Of a DNA stretch of 64,000 nt, positions 12,519 through 24,393 are shown piece by piece. The notes beneath the pieces were generated by a model. The model had not been told where the DNA came from and did not search any database. It saw nothing but the letters and a program-made list of their open reading frames with translations. Source of the stretch: Gliomastix tumulicola (taxonomy: Eukaryota > Ascomycota > Sordariomycetes > Hypocreales > Bionectriaceae); contig BCHX01000008.1 in NCBI GenBank assembly GCA_001599755.1, positions 496,001-560,000 of the forward strand, written 5' to 3'. Within the stretch, counting starts at the first letter, position 1. Every line of letters starts with the position of its first letter. Made by a program: the position numbers and the translations under genes.

Positions 12519-12971
12519 CACCAAGACATCTGCTGAAGGCTTTCAGGGTATTTTTGTGATCTGCGTGAAAGTATGTGAACCTAACCTGTTCAGTCGCTCA
12601 AGTGGAATGTAGCAGGGTAAATAGACAATTGCAAACCAAACATAATATTCGAGTACATGCATAGAACAACGGTTTGATGATAGAAGTGTTTTGGAGGACT
12701 TCCAGAAGCTGCTGAAGATGAGAAGGGCTTACATGACTCGAGCATAGATAACGCTTTCTACAACACCTCCGTGGACTATAGAAGATGGCTCCGGAGTAAT
12801 ATATAAGATCTCCTTACCGCCTCGACTTGTGATTGGCGAGCTTCACATCCCTCATGCTGGACCCGAGCAAGCTGAAGCTTTCTTTATGCGAATGCGTAGC
12901 CAATTTACCGAACTACATTCTCGAGGACCCCATTGACCCTTTGTTCCAAAGCTGTTTGATCAATTCAATGC
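12519..12971. other. Intergenic between convergent cytochrome b5 and P450 genes
   Basis: A shared 3' region of 453 bp, AT-rich. It should hold the polyadenylation signals of both genes. No gene seen. Confidence 0.6.
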
Positions 12972-15025
12972 TTACTGGCTCCTCTCCCTCACCTTCATGG
13001 GAAGGCCGTCTCTGATTCCCTGAAGAGGACATGTTAGAATCCTACTTATGCACTTGGCGAGGGGAAAGTATTTACGTACCATGTTCAGAGCTGCAAGGGG
13101 CTCATATACTCGACTGTTGTCTGATAATACGACGTCGAATCTCTGCAGAATGGCCGTACTGATAGCGAGGCCCTCATACGTAGCGAGAGCGCGGCCTAGG
13201 CAGCTGCGAGGTCCGGCATTCCACGAGTGGTATTCTGAATATGGGAGGTCAGATATCTAATCGGTTGACTATATTCCATGTTGGGGTAGTGAACTCACTG
13301 AATGGACTGTAGGAGATGCCTTCGCCGTCCGCCGTGAACCACCGATCTGGATTGAAGACCTTGGCGTCCGTGCCCCAGACCTCGGGCATCCGAGACAAAA
13401 CGTAGTTCTGATAGCTCACGATGTCACCCCTACATAATTACATCAGTGATTAGTACATACGTTTTGCTGTGAGGAGGGTAGAACGTCGACGTACTTCTTG
13501 ATGTGCCGGGGAGGCATGTTGAGCTCCGGTACTGCAGGAAGAACATCGTCATTGGCCGCCTCCATCTGGCCAGCCGGGGAAACGGTGTCAAGACGAGCGG
13601 TCTCATCCCACATGGCATTGGCGAAGCGGAGTTTCTGGAGGGAGATAAGCAAGATGTGATCGACAGGGTGGGTGTTCCGTTCTCACATACCGATGTATCT
13701 GAATAGCCGAGATAGGCCTTGTCGAATCCAAGCTCCGCTGCCTCGGTGCGAATCCTGCTAACGGGGTTGAGATGCTGATTATCTTTGTGGTGAATCTCCT
13801 TCATCAGCCACGAGACGGTGTACGCGGTCGTGTCACCTTTTGGACTTTGTCAGCAGGATAACAAGGTATGACGGTTCATTCATTGACTTACGACCAGCTG
13901 CCAGGAAGGCAAAGACCATGCCTCCCACCGTGTACACATCGGTCGTTTGCTGCAGGAAGAGGTCTAGCAGGTCAACCCCATCGTCCGGACTCGGCTTGTA
14001 GCCATTCCTCATAGCATCGATACGCTTCCTGACGAGGCCGTCAATCTGGTCGTAGAATAGCCCAACGGCCCGCGATGAGATCTTGTCCTCGCCAGAGATC
14101 TTTTCGGTCATCTTCCAGAGAGGGTCTCGCCTCCGACGATCGAACACTGTGACCAATGAATTTAGAGTCCATGCCGTAGTTCTGGGGAACGGGACCGTCG
14201 ACTCACAGTAGAGCGCCTCATCGAAGGACTTGACATATTCTGGAATTGTCTTGAGGCTGTCAGGATCCTCCGACATGATATCCAGCGCGAGCTGGTCTTC
14301 GTGAAACGCAATGCGCAGGAACAAGCAGAACATGAACCGCCCCATCAACTCCTGGAAATCAAACTCGACCTGCTGCTTGGCCAGGTTCGAGAGGAGCTTC
14401 ATCAGGATATCAAGCCAATGATGCAGAGACTTGGTGATGTGCGTCTCGAAGTTCTGCTTGCTGAAGGCCCGAGTCGCCGCCTTGCGCTGGACCTGCCACT
14501 CCGGCCCGTCGGCGACGAAGATGCTGCTCCTGTGGAGCTCCCCAAAGGCGTTCCGCGTGAAGGCGCCCCGGATGTAGTTCTTGCTGTTGTGGCGCTGGAT
14601 ATGCTCGAGGTAGGTCGGGTGGTTGATGACGTGGAGGCGGAAGAAGGGGATCGTCAGCTCGTAGGCCGGGCCGTAGCGCTTGTAGAGGGAGTACCAGGCC
14701 GTGCAGCTGGCGGCGCCGTTCGTCTGGAGCTCCTGGACGTTGCCCTTGAAGAGCTTGCCTTTGGGACCGGGGATCCATTTCTTGTTGGCCGAGGATGATG
14801 TCCAGAAGCCTCTGTCGCGGTATGTCCAAGCGAGACCTGCACCGTAGGAACATGCTAGTCAGCTTCAGGTGGTGTGTGACTAGTGATTCACGAGATAGAG
14901 TGACGGCGGTGCAAGAAAAGATACATACCGCTGACGGCCAACAGAAGCAGGACTGCGACATATTCGGCCGCCTCGACGACCGAGATCTGCGGGGTTCGCA
15001 GAGCTTGCTCAAGCAGCAGACCCAT
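12972..15025 (-). CDS. Cytochrome P450 monooxygenase, CYP52/fatty-acid-hydroxylase-like
   Basis: Eight exons (15025-14929, 14836-14207, 14146-13892, 13836-13691, 13634-13495, 13429-13299, 13234-13080, 13019-12972) give 533 residues with every junction in phase. The protein starts with an N-terminal anchor (EYVAVLLLLAVSGLAW) and a WIPGPKG hinge. It carries the C-helix WQVQRKAATRAF, the oxygen-binding I-helix AGRDTT (Asp329-Thr331), the K-helix ExxR (Glu387/Arg390) and the heme loop FKYHSWNAGPRSCLGR with Cys478 as thiolate ligand. All key residues are present, so it should be active. The overall pattern resembles fungal alkane/fatty-acid hydroxylases, but the substrate cannot be read from sequence. 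The neighbours are cytochrome b5 (possible electron donor) downstream and a divergent permease upstream. Confidence 0.9.
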
Positions 15026-15632
15026 TGTGCTGGGAGACCTAGACGATGGCTTGCGTGTGGTTGGAAAGATAATGCTACCTATCGTCTCAGGACCATCTTC
15101 ATGTCAAAGAGCCGCAAGCTATTGAGAAACGTGGCGCGAGCCGCGATCCCTTTATCAAGTTCCGTTCTCTGAACTGACCCACAACCGACTTCCCCTCCTT
15201 TTGCTCAACCCCGCCGTCTCCCAAGAGGCCAGGATCTGTGAGATGCGATCACAACCTCCAAAGCTCTGGGGAACATGAGCAAAACTAGGCTTAACAACCC
15301 CCATAATACCCGTTCATATGGAATGAGGGGATATAGAGCGTCATACTATCCACCCAGGACACGATTCAGCGCAATAGTTGCCCCAATTCCCGCCCCCGAT
15401 CCGTCGCCGTCGGTGATGCCGCTTCCGCTTCCGCTTCCGCTTCCGACTTCTCCAATCCCCGAGTCAGCTCTCCACATGACTCGACTCTTCCCCATGGGGT
15501 CGGGTTCTTCTCGAGCTGGTTCATCACGTCGAGTATATATGCTTCAGATTTCTCTCCCTTCATGGCATCCCCCGAGATCATCACTCCTTACTTCTTCAGT
15601 CTTGCCACTACCTCGTTTGACCAATTCCCAAG
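15026..15632. other. Divergent promoter between P450 and MFS permease
   Basis: About 600 bp shared by the two start regions. A TATATAT element at about 15534-15540 lies 95 bp before the permease start. The CGG-triplet array at 15419-15445 lies between the two starts. Confidence 0.6.
15419..15445 (-). promoter_or_regulatory. Array of five CGG triplets at 6-bp spacing
   Basis: Read on the minus strand, CGG recurs five times with AAG between. The array begins about 394 bp upstream of the P450 start and is on the P450 coding strand. It has the same number and spacing as the array before cytochrome b5. It could be bound by a Zn2Cys6 regulator or could be a simple repeat. Confidence 0.5.
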
Positions 15633-17287
15633 ATGGCATCAAACGCACCCCTAGAGCAGCCAGACTCTCCATCTCAGAAGTTGGAGACGCAGATCGACCA
15701 CTTCGAAAGCGACCCTGCCGCCACGGCCGTCCCAATGCCAAATGAGATCTCGTCCATGAGCGAGGAAGATCGACGGAAGCTGGAGCGACAGCTCGTGCGC
15801 AAGATCGACGCCAGACTCATGCCGGCCGTCATCATCATGTATCTCCTCAACTACATCGACAGGAACAACATTGCTTCGGCGAGGCTCGGTGGTCTGGAGG
15901 AGGACCTCAACCTCAAGGGGTCTGAGTACCAGACTAGTAAGTCTATACTTCACTTGCCTTCGACTTTTGCACCGTGAAGGCAAGAGCTGACAGAAGTTGT
16001 CACCCAGCGGTTTCGATCTTATTCGTCGGATACATCCTCATGCAAGTCCCGAGCAACCTCCTCCTCAACAAGATTGGAAGACCGTCGATCTATCTCCCGG
16101 GCGTCATGGTCCTCTGGGGCCTGGTTTCAGCTGCGACAGCCGGAGCAATGAACTTTCCTGGGCTTCTGGTCTGCCGATTCTTCCTCGGATTTGTCGAGGC
16201 GCCATACTTCCCCGGCTGCCTGTTCTACTTGAGCATGTGGTATACAAGAAACGAGCTGGCTTTCCGCACGGCTCTTCTCTACTCTGGGTCGACCATTGCT
16301 GGCGCGTTCTCAGGTCTGATCGCTGCTGGCATCGTCGGCGGGATGGACGGGACGCTCGGACTGCGGGCATGGAGATGGCTCTTCATCATCGAAGGTGCTG
16401 CGACGGTGTTGATTGCTCTCTGCTTCATCCCTCTTCTGCCAGACTTTCCCTCGACTACCAAGTGGCTCTCCGTTGAGGAGAAGCAGCTGGCTACCTGGCG
16501 ACTCGCGGAGGAGATGGAGCGCAAGTCGGAGGATTCCCACGGCCCGGAAGGGTTCTGGACTGGATTCATGCTTGCTATCAAAGACAAGAGGACTTGGATT
16601 CTGGTGAGTCGTCGTTGGATCATGCTGAGATGCGAGTGTTGTCAGGATTTCTAACATCTTTTCCCTCAGATGTCCCTCCTGTTCTGGTTCATTTTCGCCG
16701 CCTCCGTCACCAACTTCTTCCCCTCGGTTGTCCAGACGCTCGGATACGGCAGGGTGGAAACACTCCTCCTCACGGTGCCCCCGTATGCAGCGGCGACCAT
16801 TCTCGCCTTCCTCAACTCCTGGCACTCTGATCGTACAGGCGAGCGCTATTTCCACATCACGCTGCCCCTATATGCCGCCCTGGCCGGCTTTATTATCGCA
16901 GCCACCACTACCGGCACCGCGCCACGCTACGTGAGCATGATGCTGATGCTCTCGGGCCTGTATCCAGGCTTCGTGATCGCACTGGGATGGATCTCCAACA
17001 CGGTCACCACGCCTCCCGCCAAGCGAGCCGCCGCCCTCGCTCTCATCACGGCTACGGGCAACTCGAGCAGCATCTACGTCAGCTACATGTTCCAGTCGCA
17101 GATGGCGCCGCGGTATGTGATCGCCATGAGCGTCTGCAGCGGCGCTGTTGTCCTGGCCATCGCCAGCGCTACGTGGTTGAGGTTCGTCTTGGTGAGACTG
17201 AATACGAGGGCTCGGCAGGAGCTGCAGGATGCTACTGGGATGTCGGCTGAGGAGGCCAAGGCTCAGGCTTTCAAGTTTTTGACATAG
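15633..17287 (+). CDS. MFS permease, anion:cation symporter (Dal5/allantoate permease-like)
   Basis: Three exons (15633-15936, 16008-16603, 16670-17287) give 505 residues. A charged N-terminus leads to LNYIDRNNIASARLGGLEEDL, the typical opening of this family after the first helix. Further marks are FVGYILMQVPSNLLLNKIG, CRFFLGFVEAPYFPG and RAWRWLFIIEG, all standard for the anion:cation symporter branch of the major facilitator superfamily. About twelve membrane helices are expected. Relatives take up small organic anions such as allantoate, nicotinate, pantothenate or phthalate-like acids. It is divergent from the P450 and followed by a Zn2Cys6 regulator, so it may import the substrate that the P450 oxidises. 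Confidence 0.9.
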
Positions 17288-17906
17288 ATTATGGATTACT
17301 GCAGAGCTGTGATAGATGCCTCGTATATTATTCAAGGGGGCTGCACACGAGTACCGGTGGTGGACCGGCCGCCGTTAGGACAAAGCTATCCTTCGCGCAG
17401 TAGCCCTGCCTTATAATTTTATCCGATATTTTTCAGAGAAGCTCTGTACCTTAGATCTCGTACGTCTGGGATCAGCTTAGCTGCCTTCATGTGGTAGTTC
17501 CTGCTCCCAAATCATCTTAATCAACACTGCGCGCGTTGTTCCGTCTTCTCTCTGCCAAGAGTCTCCAGGGCTCTCTGTAGCTTAAGACTCGGGGGACTGT
17601 TCCCCAAACCCCAACTTTTAGTGGGCATCTGCTCTGGCCAAAATCCGCTAAACGATACCCCGCATCGTAAAGAAATACTGTCTCTCCCTGCTGACTTGAG
17701 ACCACAACTGTTGTACTCAACTAACCTCTTTCCAGCGGTCCCTCCTCACCCTGGAAGCTCTTGATACTAAGGTACTAGTACCAGTACTACTTCACAGCAT
17801 CCTGGCCGTTTTTCCGGAGCTGAATTTCACCCAGTCTTCAACCTCTTCCGCCTGGAATGACTCCCCGAACAAGTCCGACGCACGATCGGCAGTTTTTCCC
17901 TTCTAG
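17288..17906. other. Intergenic; promoter of Zn2Cys6 regulator
   Basis: Contains the permease 3' region and the regulator promoter. No coding signal beyond short frames. Confidence 0.6.
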
Positions 17907-20087
17907 ATGTCTCGCCAACCGAGGACGAGGCAGGCGTGCGTCACCTGCAAAAGGCAGAAGAAACGATGCACTGGAAACTGGCCCTGCTCGCAGTGTCATC
18001 GGCTGCGCAAGGACTGCTTCTTCCAACCGCCCGTGGAGTCGCCCGTCACCCCCGATGACACAGTTCCTAGTCATGTGAGTGAATCTCACATCTATAGACA
18101 CCGAACGGGTCTTCGACACCATCCTGATCCAATCCTCCCGTCGTTTGCATTCTCCCCGGCCCTGCCTATCCAAGCTCTAAGCTGACACCTTGTCTATCAT
18201 CAGCCGTCACCACTCAGAAGCCAGACGAGCCAGGCCAGGGCAGCTCAACGCCGAACCAGCATGTCCACGGCAGGCTCACAGGCGACGCGGTCACATAAGA
18301 CTTCAGATATCCAACTGCTCCTCACATCCTCATCCTCGCCTTCTCACATCACCCCAGCGGCACGGCACGCACAGCATCTCCCGCATCCTGCTCCCGAGGC
18401 TGGAACTGGCGATCTCGACACGCCGGAACAGGACGACATAGGCAACTCACTCGAGCCGTCTTCTCCCTACTTCTGGCTGCATCGAGTGCGGCTCCGACTC
18501 GGGAGGGCCACGCAAGCATACAGCAAGGAGACAGATGCTGGCACATCCGCGATGGAACACAGCATCTTCTCCCATGGAGACATCGTCGATACACAGATCG
18601 AATCGAGAGCGCCGCCGATATCTATCGAGCGTTTACCGTGGCCGACCGTATCTGCGATGCTGCAGTGCTACTTCGAGCGGGCGGCGGTCACGTACCGCTT
18701 TCTCCATGCGCCGACTGTGGAAGGTTGGATCAAACTAATGATGGGCGGGCTGGGGAGCAATTTGAACACGGTGCAGAGGGCGATCAGTCTTCTCGCGCTG
18801 TCCCATGGCGCTCTATATCTGACACCAGCTGGCCTTGCACGTCTCGACCAAGGGCACGGGGATGGACGGACGATACTGTCCAGCGCCGATCTTTTCAGCC
18901 AAGCCATGTCTTTCCTCGAAGCCGAGAGGGGCCGACCGACTCTGGAATCTGTTCAGGCACGACTCATGAAGGTCCACCACCTGCTCGGCATATCACGCCC
19001 CAACGAAGCCTGGTATACCTTCGGCACCGTCGTCCAGCTCACGTGGGCGCTTGGCCTACACCGAGCTGCCTTGCATCCCGATAAATCAGCTCTGAATCAG
19101 CAGGTCCAGAGACGAACATTCTGGTCAGTGTACGCGACAGACAAGTATCTGAGCATCGCCATGGGCCGACCGATGCTCCTCCACGACTGCAGGATCTCGC
19201 AGGAGATGCCGTTGGCGCTCGACGATACCTGCATCACGGACGAAGCTATCAGCCCTGACAAACAGGTTGGTGATTGCATCATGAGCGCCACGATCCTCCA
19301 CATCCGCCTGTCCGTCATCGTCGCGCAGGGCATCCAAGAGCAGTACGAACCGTCGCGGGAAGACCTCCAGCAAGCCGTCATGCAGAACCGGCGCAACCTC
19401 GAAGACTGGAAGAGCCAGCTGCCTGCGTTCCTGTCCGGAGAGGTCCACGCCTCGAGTCTCCTGCCGAGGTTCCAGCGCCAGGCGGTCGTCATGCGGCTCT
19501 TCTACCTCCACGCCGTGGTCCTGATCAATCGCCCGTCTCTGGCTCATCTGCTAGCTGGCGAACAGGAGGAGCCCGGCTCCGCATCCGCCTCGTCCATCCA
19601 GGACTGCATGGACGCCTCTACGGAATTGGCGCAGCGCATGATCGATCTTCGCAAGGACGAGGAAAGCTCCGAGATCTACTGGTTCACGCAGAGCATCACA
19701 TTCAACGCCATTGCCATCCTGTACCTCTACGTGCTGCGGACGCTGCAACTGAAGGGCAGGGTGCCGGAAGCGGAACTCGGAATGTGGCATCTGGCCATTG
19801 ACGCTCACGCTGCGCTGCATCACGCGTGCCAGGGAAATGCATTGAACCTGCGGTATTCTTCTGTCCTGACTGATCTGCGACAGGAGGTCGAGGCGCTGGG
19901 CGGGATGCCTAGTAGTGATACGGTGGAAAATAGCACCCAGCTAGTAGTCATCGACAGCCAGAATCTGCCAGATCGGGGGCCGGTCCTGTCTCTGTCTGAC
20001 TTTGAGGACGCGTCCAATTGGCCGATGCTGGAGGAGCAGTTCTGGCCGTGGTTAGATAGTCTGCCCATAGACCAGGACAGGCTGTGA
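17907..20087 (+). CDS. Zn2Cys6 transcription factor with fungal-specific regulatory domain
   Basis: Two exons (17907-18074 and 18204-20087) join in phase to 683 residues. The zinc cluster lies at residues ~10-37: CVTCKRQKKRC, then C-x5-CSQC-x6-C, the exact C-x2-C-x6-C-x5-C-x2-C-x6-C pattern, followed by a Pro-rich linker. The middle homology region is recognisable: LMKVHHLLGISRPNEAWYTFG, LGLHRAAL and RRTFWSVYATDKYLSIAMGRP. The C-terminus ends in an acidic/aromatic stretch (WPMLEEQFWPWLD) that may activate transcription. It is the likely pathway regulator of the b5-P450-permease cassette. The CGG arrays upstream of two of those genes are candidate targets. Confidence 0.92.
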
Positions 20088-20471
20088 CAAGGCCTGCAAG
20101 CCATATACCTACAACAAAGGGGCCCAATGGATGGTCATGAATCCTGGACGCGCAATCATGAAGCGCCAATCTCCGCGATCGCAGCCACAAACAAACGCCG
20201 TGAAATTGCATGTCGTCATTGTTGCACATTCTGCATTGATAGCGCTGATAACGAGGCGCGTCCAGCCACTCAGCGCCTGCATGAATATGCCGTGTAACTC
20301 GACACCCCCTCACCGATTCGCCCAGTCACCTGAGCTGAAAATTTTCCCTCCCTCCCGCCCTCTGCTCTTTTTTCTCTCGTTTCTTTTCCATTCTGGTGCG
20401 CTCTTTTTTTCTCTCCTTCATCTCCATTCCGCTCCTTACCACAGATCCCAATCTCATCAGCGTCTCTCAAG
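20088..20471. other. Intergenic, nothing recognised
   Basis: Pyrimidine-rich toward its right end, as in many fungal promoters just before a start codon. No gene. Confidence 0.6.
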
Positions 20472-21065
20472 ATGACCTGCCGCGACGAGCCACCGCCCCC
20501 AATGCGTCGTGACGGCTCTGTAAGCACTTTATCTCCCTTCCATTCCCACGTTATTCCATCCCGTGCGTATTTCCACTGACCATCAGCGCAGTGCAATCGC
20601 TGCCGCAGGCGCAAGATCATATGCGATGCCCGACGCCCCGGCGTGGCCTGTGGCATTTGCCAGGCCACAGGCTACTTAGCCTGCGACTACCTGCCCGTAC
20701 GTCAATTGCCTCCCCCCTCCCTCCCCTTGTGATGTATCTCAACCACGTTCTTCTTCTTCTTCTTCTTCTTCTTCTCGCTTGCTTGCTTGCGCTGCTCAGG
20801 CCATGGTTCTAACACTTCCTTCCTCCCAAAGCCCGAACTCCGAACCGGCAACGAGGGAGTGGCCGTCAACCCTTTTGGTGACGGTAATGGGTTTGATGCT
20901 ATGATTCAGGAGGCAGAGGAGCGACGACAACGCCCTCCGCCGCCGCCGATCGATCGTGTGTCTCCGGATGTCCAGCTTGTCCTCTACTCGATCGCCCTTG
21001 CGATTCGCAATCGGCGTGCGAAGCAGAAGAAGAAGCAGAAGCAGAAGCAGATTGCCTTTCAGTGA
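20472..21065 (+). CDS. Mini Zn2Cys6 protein lacking a regulatory domain
   Basis: Three exons (20472-20519, 20592-20696, 20832-21065) give 128 residues, all in phase. Exon 2 encodes an almost complete zinc cluster: CNRCRRRKIIC, eight residues, then CGIC, seven residues and C, within the range accepted for Zn2Cys6 DNA-binding domains. The rest is a short helix-prone segment (DAMIQEAEERRQR), a proline run, a helix and a Lys/Gln tail (KQKKKQKQKQ) that could act as a nuclear signal. There is no middle homology region or obvious activation domain. The second intron carries long CTT and CTTG repeats. It lies 380 bp after a full-length Zn2Cys6 gene on the same strand. It might compete with a full-length factor for DNA, but this is inference. 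Confidence 0.7.
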
Positions 21066-21396
21066 GCCGGACGCCTCGGTCACGACGGCGACGTCTTGTG
21101 GTGGGAACAGATAGGAAGTATGTAGCTGATTCAATCGGACTTTGATGACTGGTGCCCGTGTCGATGCATTAGCGATATCTTTAGTGTAGCAGCCACACCA
21201 CTCTGGACGTCATCATCCCTAGAATTGTTCGCATCGTCTACACGACATGCGAGACGAATGAAACAGTCTTTTTGAACATGTAAACACCCATGAACCCCCC
21301 AATGTGATATCCGAGCCATACCCTCCCTAGCGTAGGCCACCCCTTTCACCATTCACCCCTCAATCAAAATACAAAACACCGCCTGCCTACAACGCA
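21066..21396. other. Intergenic between convergent genes
   Basis: 331 bp with no gene, repeat or RNA seen; it should hold both 3' ends. Confidence 0.6.
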
Positions 21397-21711
21397 TCAT
21401 AACATCGTAATCTTGAACTGCCACACTATCCCCGCAAAGCTATGCTGCACCCACACCCTCGGGTCCAGGGCCAGATTCTCCAGGAACTGCAGGATCGACG
21501 CGTTCATCATGTCCACCTGCCCGCCGTCGCCGGACAGGCTCCAGGCCCAGAGCGCGATCGGCTTGCTCTCGTGGTGCGCGATGATGAGCTCCCGGATGTT
21601 GACCGCCTTCAGCCGGCTGTCCGCGTTGTAGACGGACGGGATGATCTCGTGGACGATGTGGAGGCGGTTCTCGACGCTCCATACGGGTATGGGGGGAGAT
21701 TTTTGGGTCAT
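21397..21711 (-). CDS. Small hypothetical protein
   Basis: A single open frame of 104 residues from ATG 21711. It has no signal peptide or membrane helix. It mixes ordered segments (ENRLHIVHEIIPSVY, NIRELIIAHH, SILQFLENLALDPRVW) in a way that looks like a folded alpha/beta domain rather than a chance frame, but I do not recognise it. Codon use is similar to the neighbouring genes. A long overlapping frame on the same strand (21440-22357) is probably a shadow. Confidence 0.5.
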   Translation of the reverse strand: MTQKSPPIPVWSVENRLHIVHEIIPSVYNADSRLKAVNIRELIIAHHESKPIALWAWSLSGDGGQVDMMNASILQFLENLALDPRVWVQHSFAGIVWQFKITML

Positions 21712-22444
21712 GATGGTGTGTGAGAGAGACTTGAACTTGAGGCGGCGGGTGTGATCCGGCGCGGTGGTGAAATGGGCGTGGAAGAAGGGGGGGCACGAGT
21801 CGGCTCCGATACACAGCGGGCAAGACTTTTCCCTCAGCGTGGGATAGATATCGTATAGGTATATCGTCCTCGTCCTCGGGGTGGTGATTCAGTGTCTGGT
21901 CGAGACGCGTCTGGCCAGGTATCCTGTCCACCGGACGCCTGCGCGGGGATTTGCGATGCGATAGTGAAGCTGTGTTGGTCTGGTAGGACATTGGGTGATT
22001 CAGAATCGCGACGAACACAAGCTCCAGTTGTGTACCGCAGTCTTTGGTACATGTAACCCGGGAAAGCGCGATGGAGGCTGCATGGTACAGGCAGTCCGGA
22101 CTTGTGAACCTGGCCGTCAAGTCCACGATGCACTCTAATCTTGCGGCACCTGATTCTTGGGAAACAGCTGAGGTATCCATGGCCCAGCTAATAAAATCTC
22201 CGGTATGTGGTTGCACACGACGAACCACGACGCACTGTAAGCACTGCAGTCTGGTCGGGTGCCATTCTAAGTACGCACTCAAATATTCAGCGATCCAGGG
22301 AAAGAGATACCCGTCAACCATGAGCCGCCCAAGACCCAGCCGAGCTCTGTTTACCAAGAGGAAGTCCCTATGCGGGCGGTTTGCAGTTCATAATTATATT
22401 CTCTAGGTCTCTATATTACGCTACGCTCCCTTGAAGCACGGCCC
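21712..22444. other. Intergenic with a long dubious frame
   Basis: The region is open in one minus-strand frame that also overlaps the small hypothetical gene, but the composition is Arg/Pro/His-rich without a domain. I treat it as non-coding promoter and 3' sequence. Confidence 0.5.
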
Positions 22445-24393
22445 TCACTTGGAGATCTTACCATTCTTGAGCGAGCCGCTCTTGGCATTACCTCCTCCCA
22501 CCGTGGGATTCCTGGCCAGCTTGTTCTCGCCGTTGTTGACCACAAACGTGGCAATCACATCCTCCTTCTCATTGCGCGTCTTGATGTCCGGGATCCCATA
22601 GAACGTCGCCGTGAGGCTCTCATAACCAATATCCAGCTCGTAGTAGCCGCGATAGAACAGGTCCTGCCACTGCAGCTCGTCGTTCTGGGCCACGAGCCAC
22701 GCAGACGCCAGGTTGGTGAGGAAGTTGGGCGTCGAGCCGCCGATCGGGCTCGACGACGTGACGGCCGAGCCGGCCAGCTCGACACCGATGGCACCCTCGC
22801 CCGAGTTCTTGTCGTACGGCCGGTCGCCCGCGTCGCCCGTAACCCACGCGAGATCCGACACCCACGACGCGTGCGAGTCGCCCGAGAGGATGACGGTGTT
22901 GTTGATGGCGTTGTCGTAGAGATGGGAGAAGATGCGGCGCCGGTTGGCAAGATACCCGTCCCAGGCATCCCTGTTGAACCCTTGCTCCGTGAAGAAGCCG
23001 AGCGTGACGTGACTAAAGACGACCTGCTGCCCCACGACGCGCCACGCGGCCCCGCGCGCCGAAGACCGCGACAGCTCGTCGTAGAACCAGGCCTCCTGCT
23101 CGAAGCCCATGACGGTGCGGTTCTCCCAGTTGGCCTGCCGCTCGACCTCGGGCGAGTTACCCCCGATGCCCGCAAACCCGCTGAGGACCGTCAGGTCGCG
23201 GTCGTAGTGGCGCGTGTCGAGCATGACGAGATCAAACAGCGTGCCGATGGAGAAGGACCGCCAGATGCGCAGGCTGTCGTCCATCTCGACCTGGCGGATC
23301 GGCATCCATTCGAAGTAGGCGCGCACGGCGGCCTGCTTGCGCCTGGCGAAGACCTCGCCCTCGGAGTTGCTCGAGCTCGAGCGCCACGCGTTGTTGGCCA
23401 CCTCGTGGTCGTCCCAGACGGGGATCCAGGCGAAGTTGCTGTGCGACGCCAGGAGGTCCTCGTCGGTGCGGTACGTGGCGATGCGCCGCCGGTAGTCGTA
23501 GAGGGAGTAGATCTCGCGGTCCGGCTGCGGGATGCGGCCGATGTCCGAGGAGCCCTTGTATTCGTAGATGTAGTCGCCCAGGTGGAGGACGTAGTCGACC
23601 GAGTCTTTGCGGACGGGGTTGGCGTAGGCGTTGAAGAAGCCGGCGGCTGGGGGAGGTCAGAATGAAGTCCAAGGGCGGCGGGGTGTGCCTCATTGATAAT
23701 GGGAAGCAACATTTTACGTGGTCGTTCATCACTTACGGTAGTTGCTGCACGAGTACACGGCCAGCTTGACGTTCTCGTTCACCTCCGAGTCCTGGCTGGG
23801 AGCGGACTTGGTGCGGCCGACCCGGCTGGTCTTGGAGGAGTCGCAGACATTGAACTGGTAATAATACGTAGTGAATGGCTTCAGGTTGCCGGCTTCGAAC
23901 TTGGGAGAAGTCAGTCCAGCTCGTCTCCTCCCGTCGCCTGTGATGGCGAGCTCACCTTGATGGTGTAGTCCACGTCGGCTGTGGTGAAAGCAGAGCCCTG
24001 ATCGGCGATGTCGCTCAGCTGCTCATCGGTCGCAATCCTGAACTCGACACAGGCCGACTTGCCCGACGGCTGCTCGGCCTCGGGATGGTCGTAGATCGGC
24101 ACAACGCCCTCCGGTGCGGTGTCAGACGCCGTGTTGTTCGACGACGGCGCCAGACGCGTCCAGATAATGACCGAATCCGCCAGGGGGTCGCCGGAGGCTA
24201 CACCGTGCGTGAACTCGATCTCCTCGGGCGCGAACAGCTCCCCCGTCTGGCGCTTGGTGACATGGCTGATGGGCACAGCCAGGCTCGGATGACGGCGAGA
24301 CGGGCTGAGATATGCCAGGTTCCTCTCGTGGGAGGACGCGACAGCGCCGCCTGCAAGCGCAAGCCCGACCGCGAAGCTAACGGATACAAACAT
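22445..24393 (-). CDS. Secreted PhoD-type alkaline phosphatase / phosphodiesterase
   Basis: Three exons (24393-23956, 23899-23737, 23646-22445) give 600 residues. A signal peptide (MFVSVSFAVGLALAGGAVA) and a KR processing site near residue 48 point to secretion. The PhoD layout is clear: an N-terminal beta domain beginning FTHGVASGDPLADSVIIWTR, then YSCSNYPAGFFNAYA, HLGDYIYEY, VWDDHEVANNAW, MLDTRHYDRD and SGDSHASWVSDL. These Asp, Asn and His residues hold the metal centre (Fe/Ca in characterised PhoD enzymes). It should release phosphate from mono- or diesters outside the cell. A phosphate-starvation response would be expected, but I did not identify a specific regulator site. Confidence 0.92.

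Noticed and set aside
21440..22357. 305-codon minus-strand frame
   Set aside because: Overlaps the better-supported 104-residue gene in another frame and turns into Arg/Pro/His-rich low complexity; no domain.
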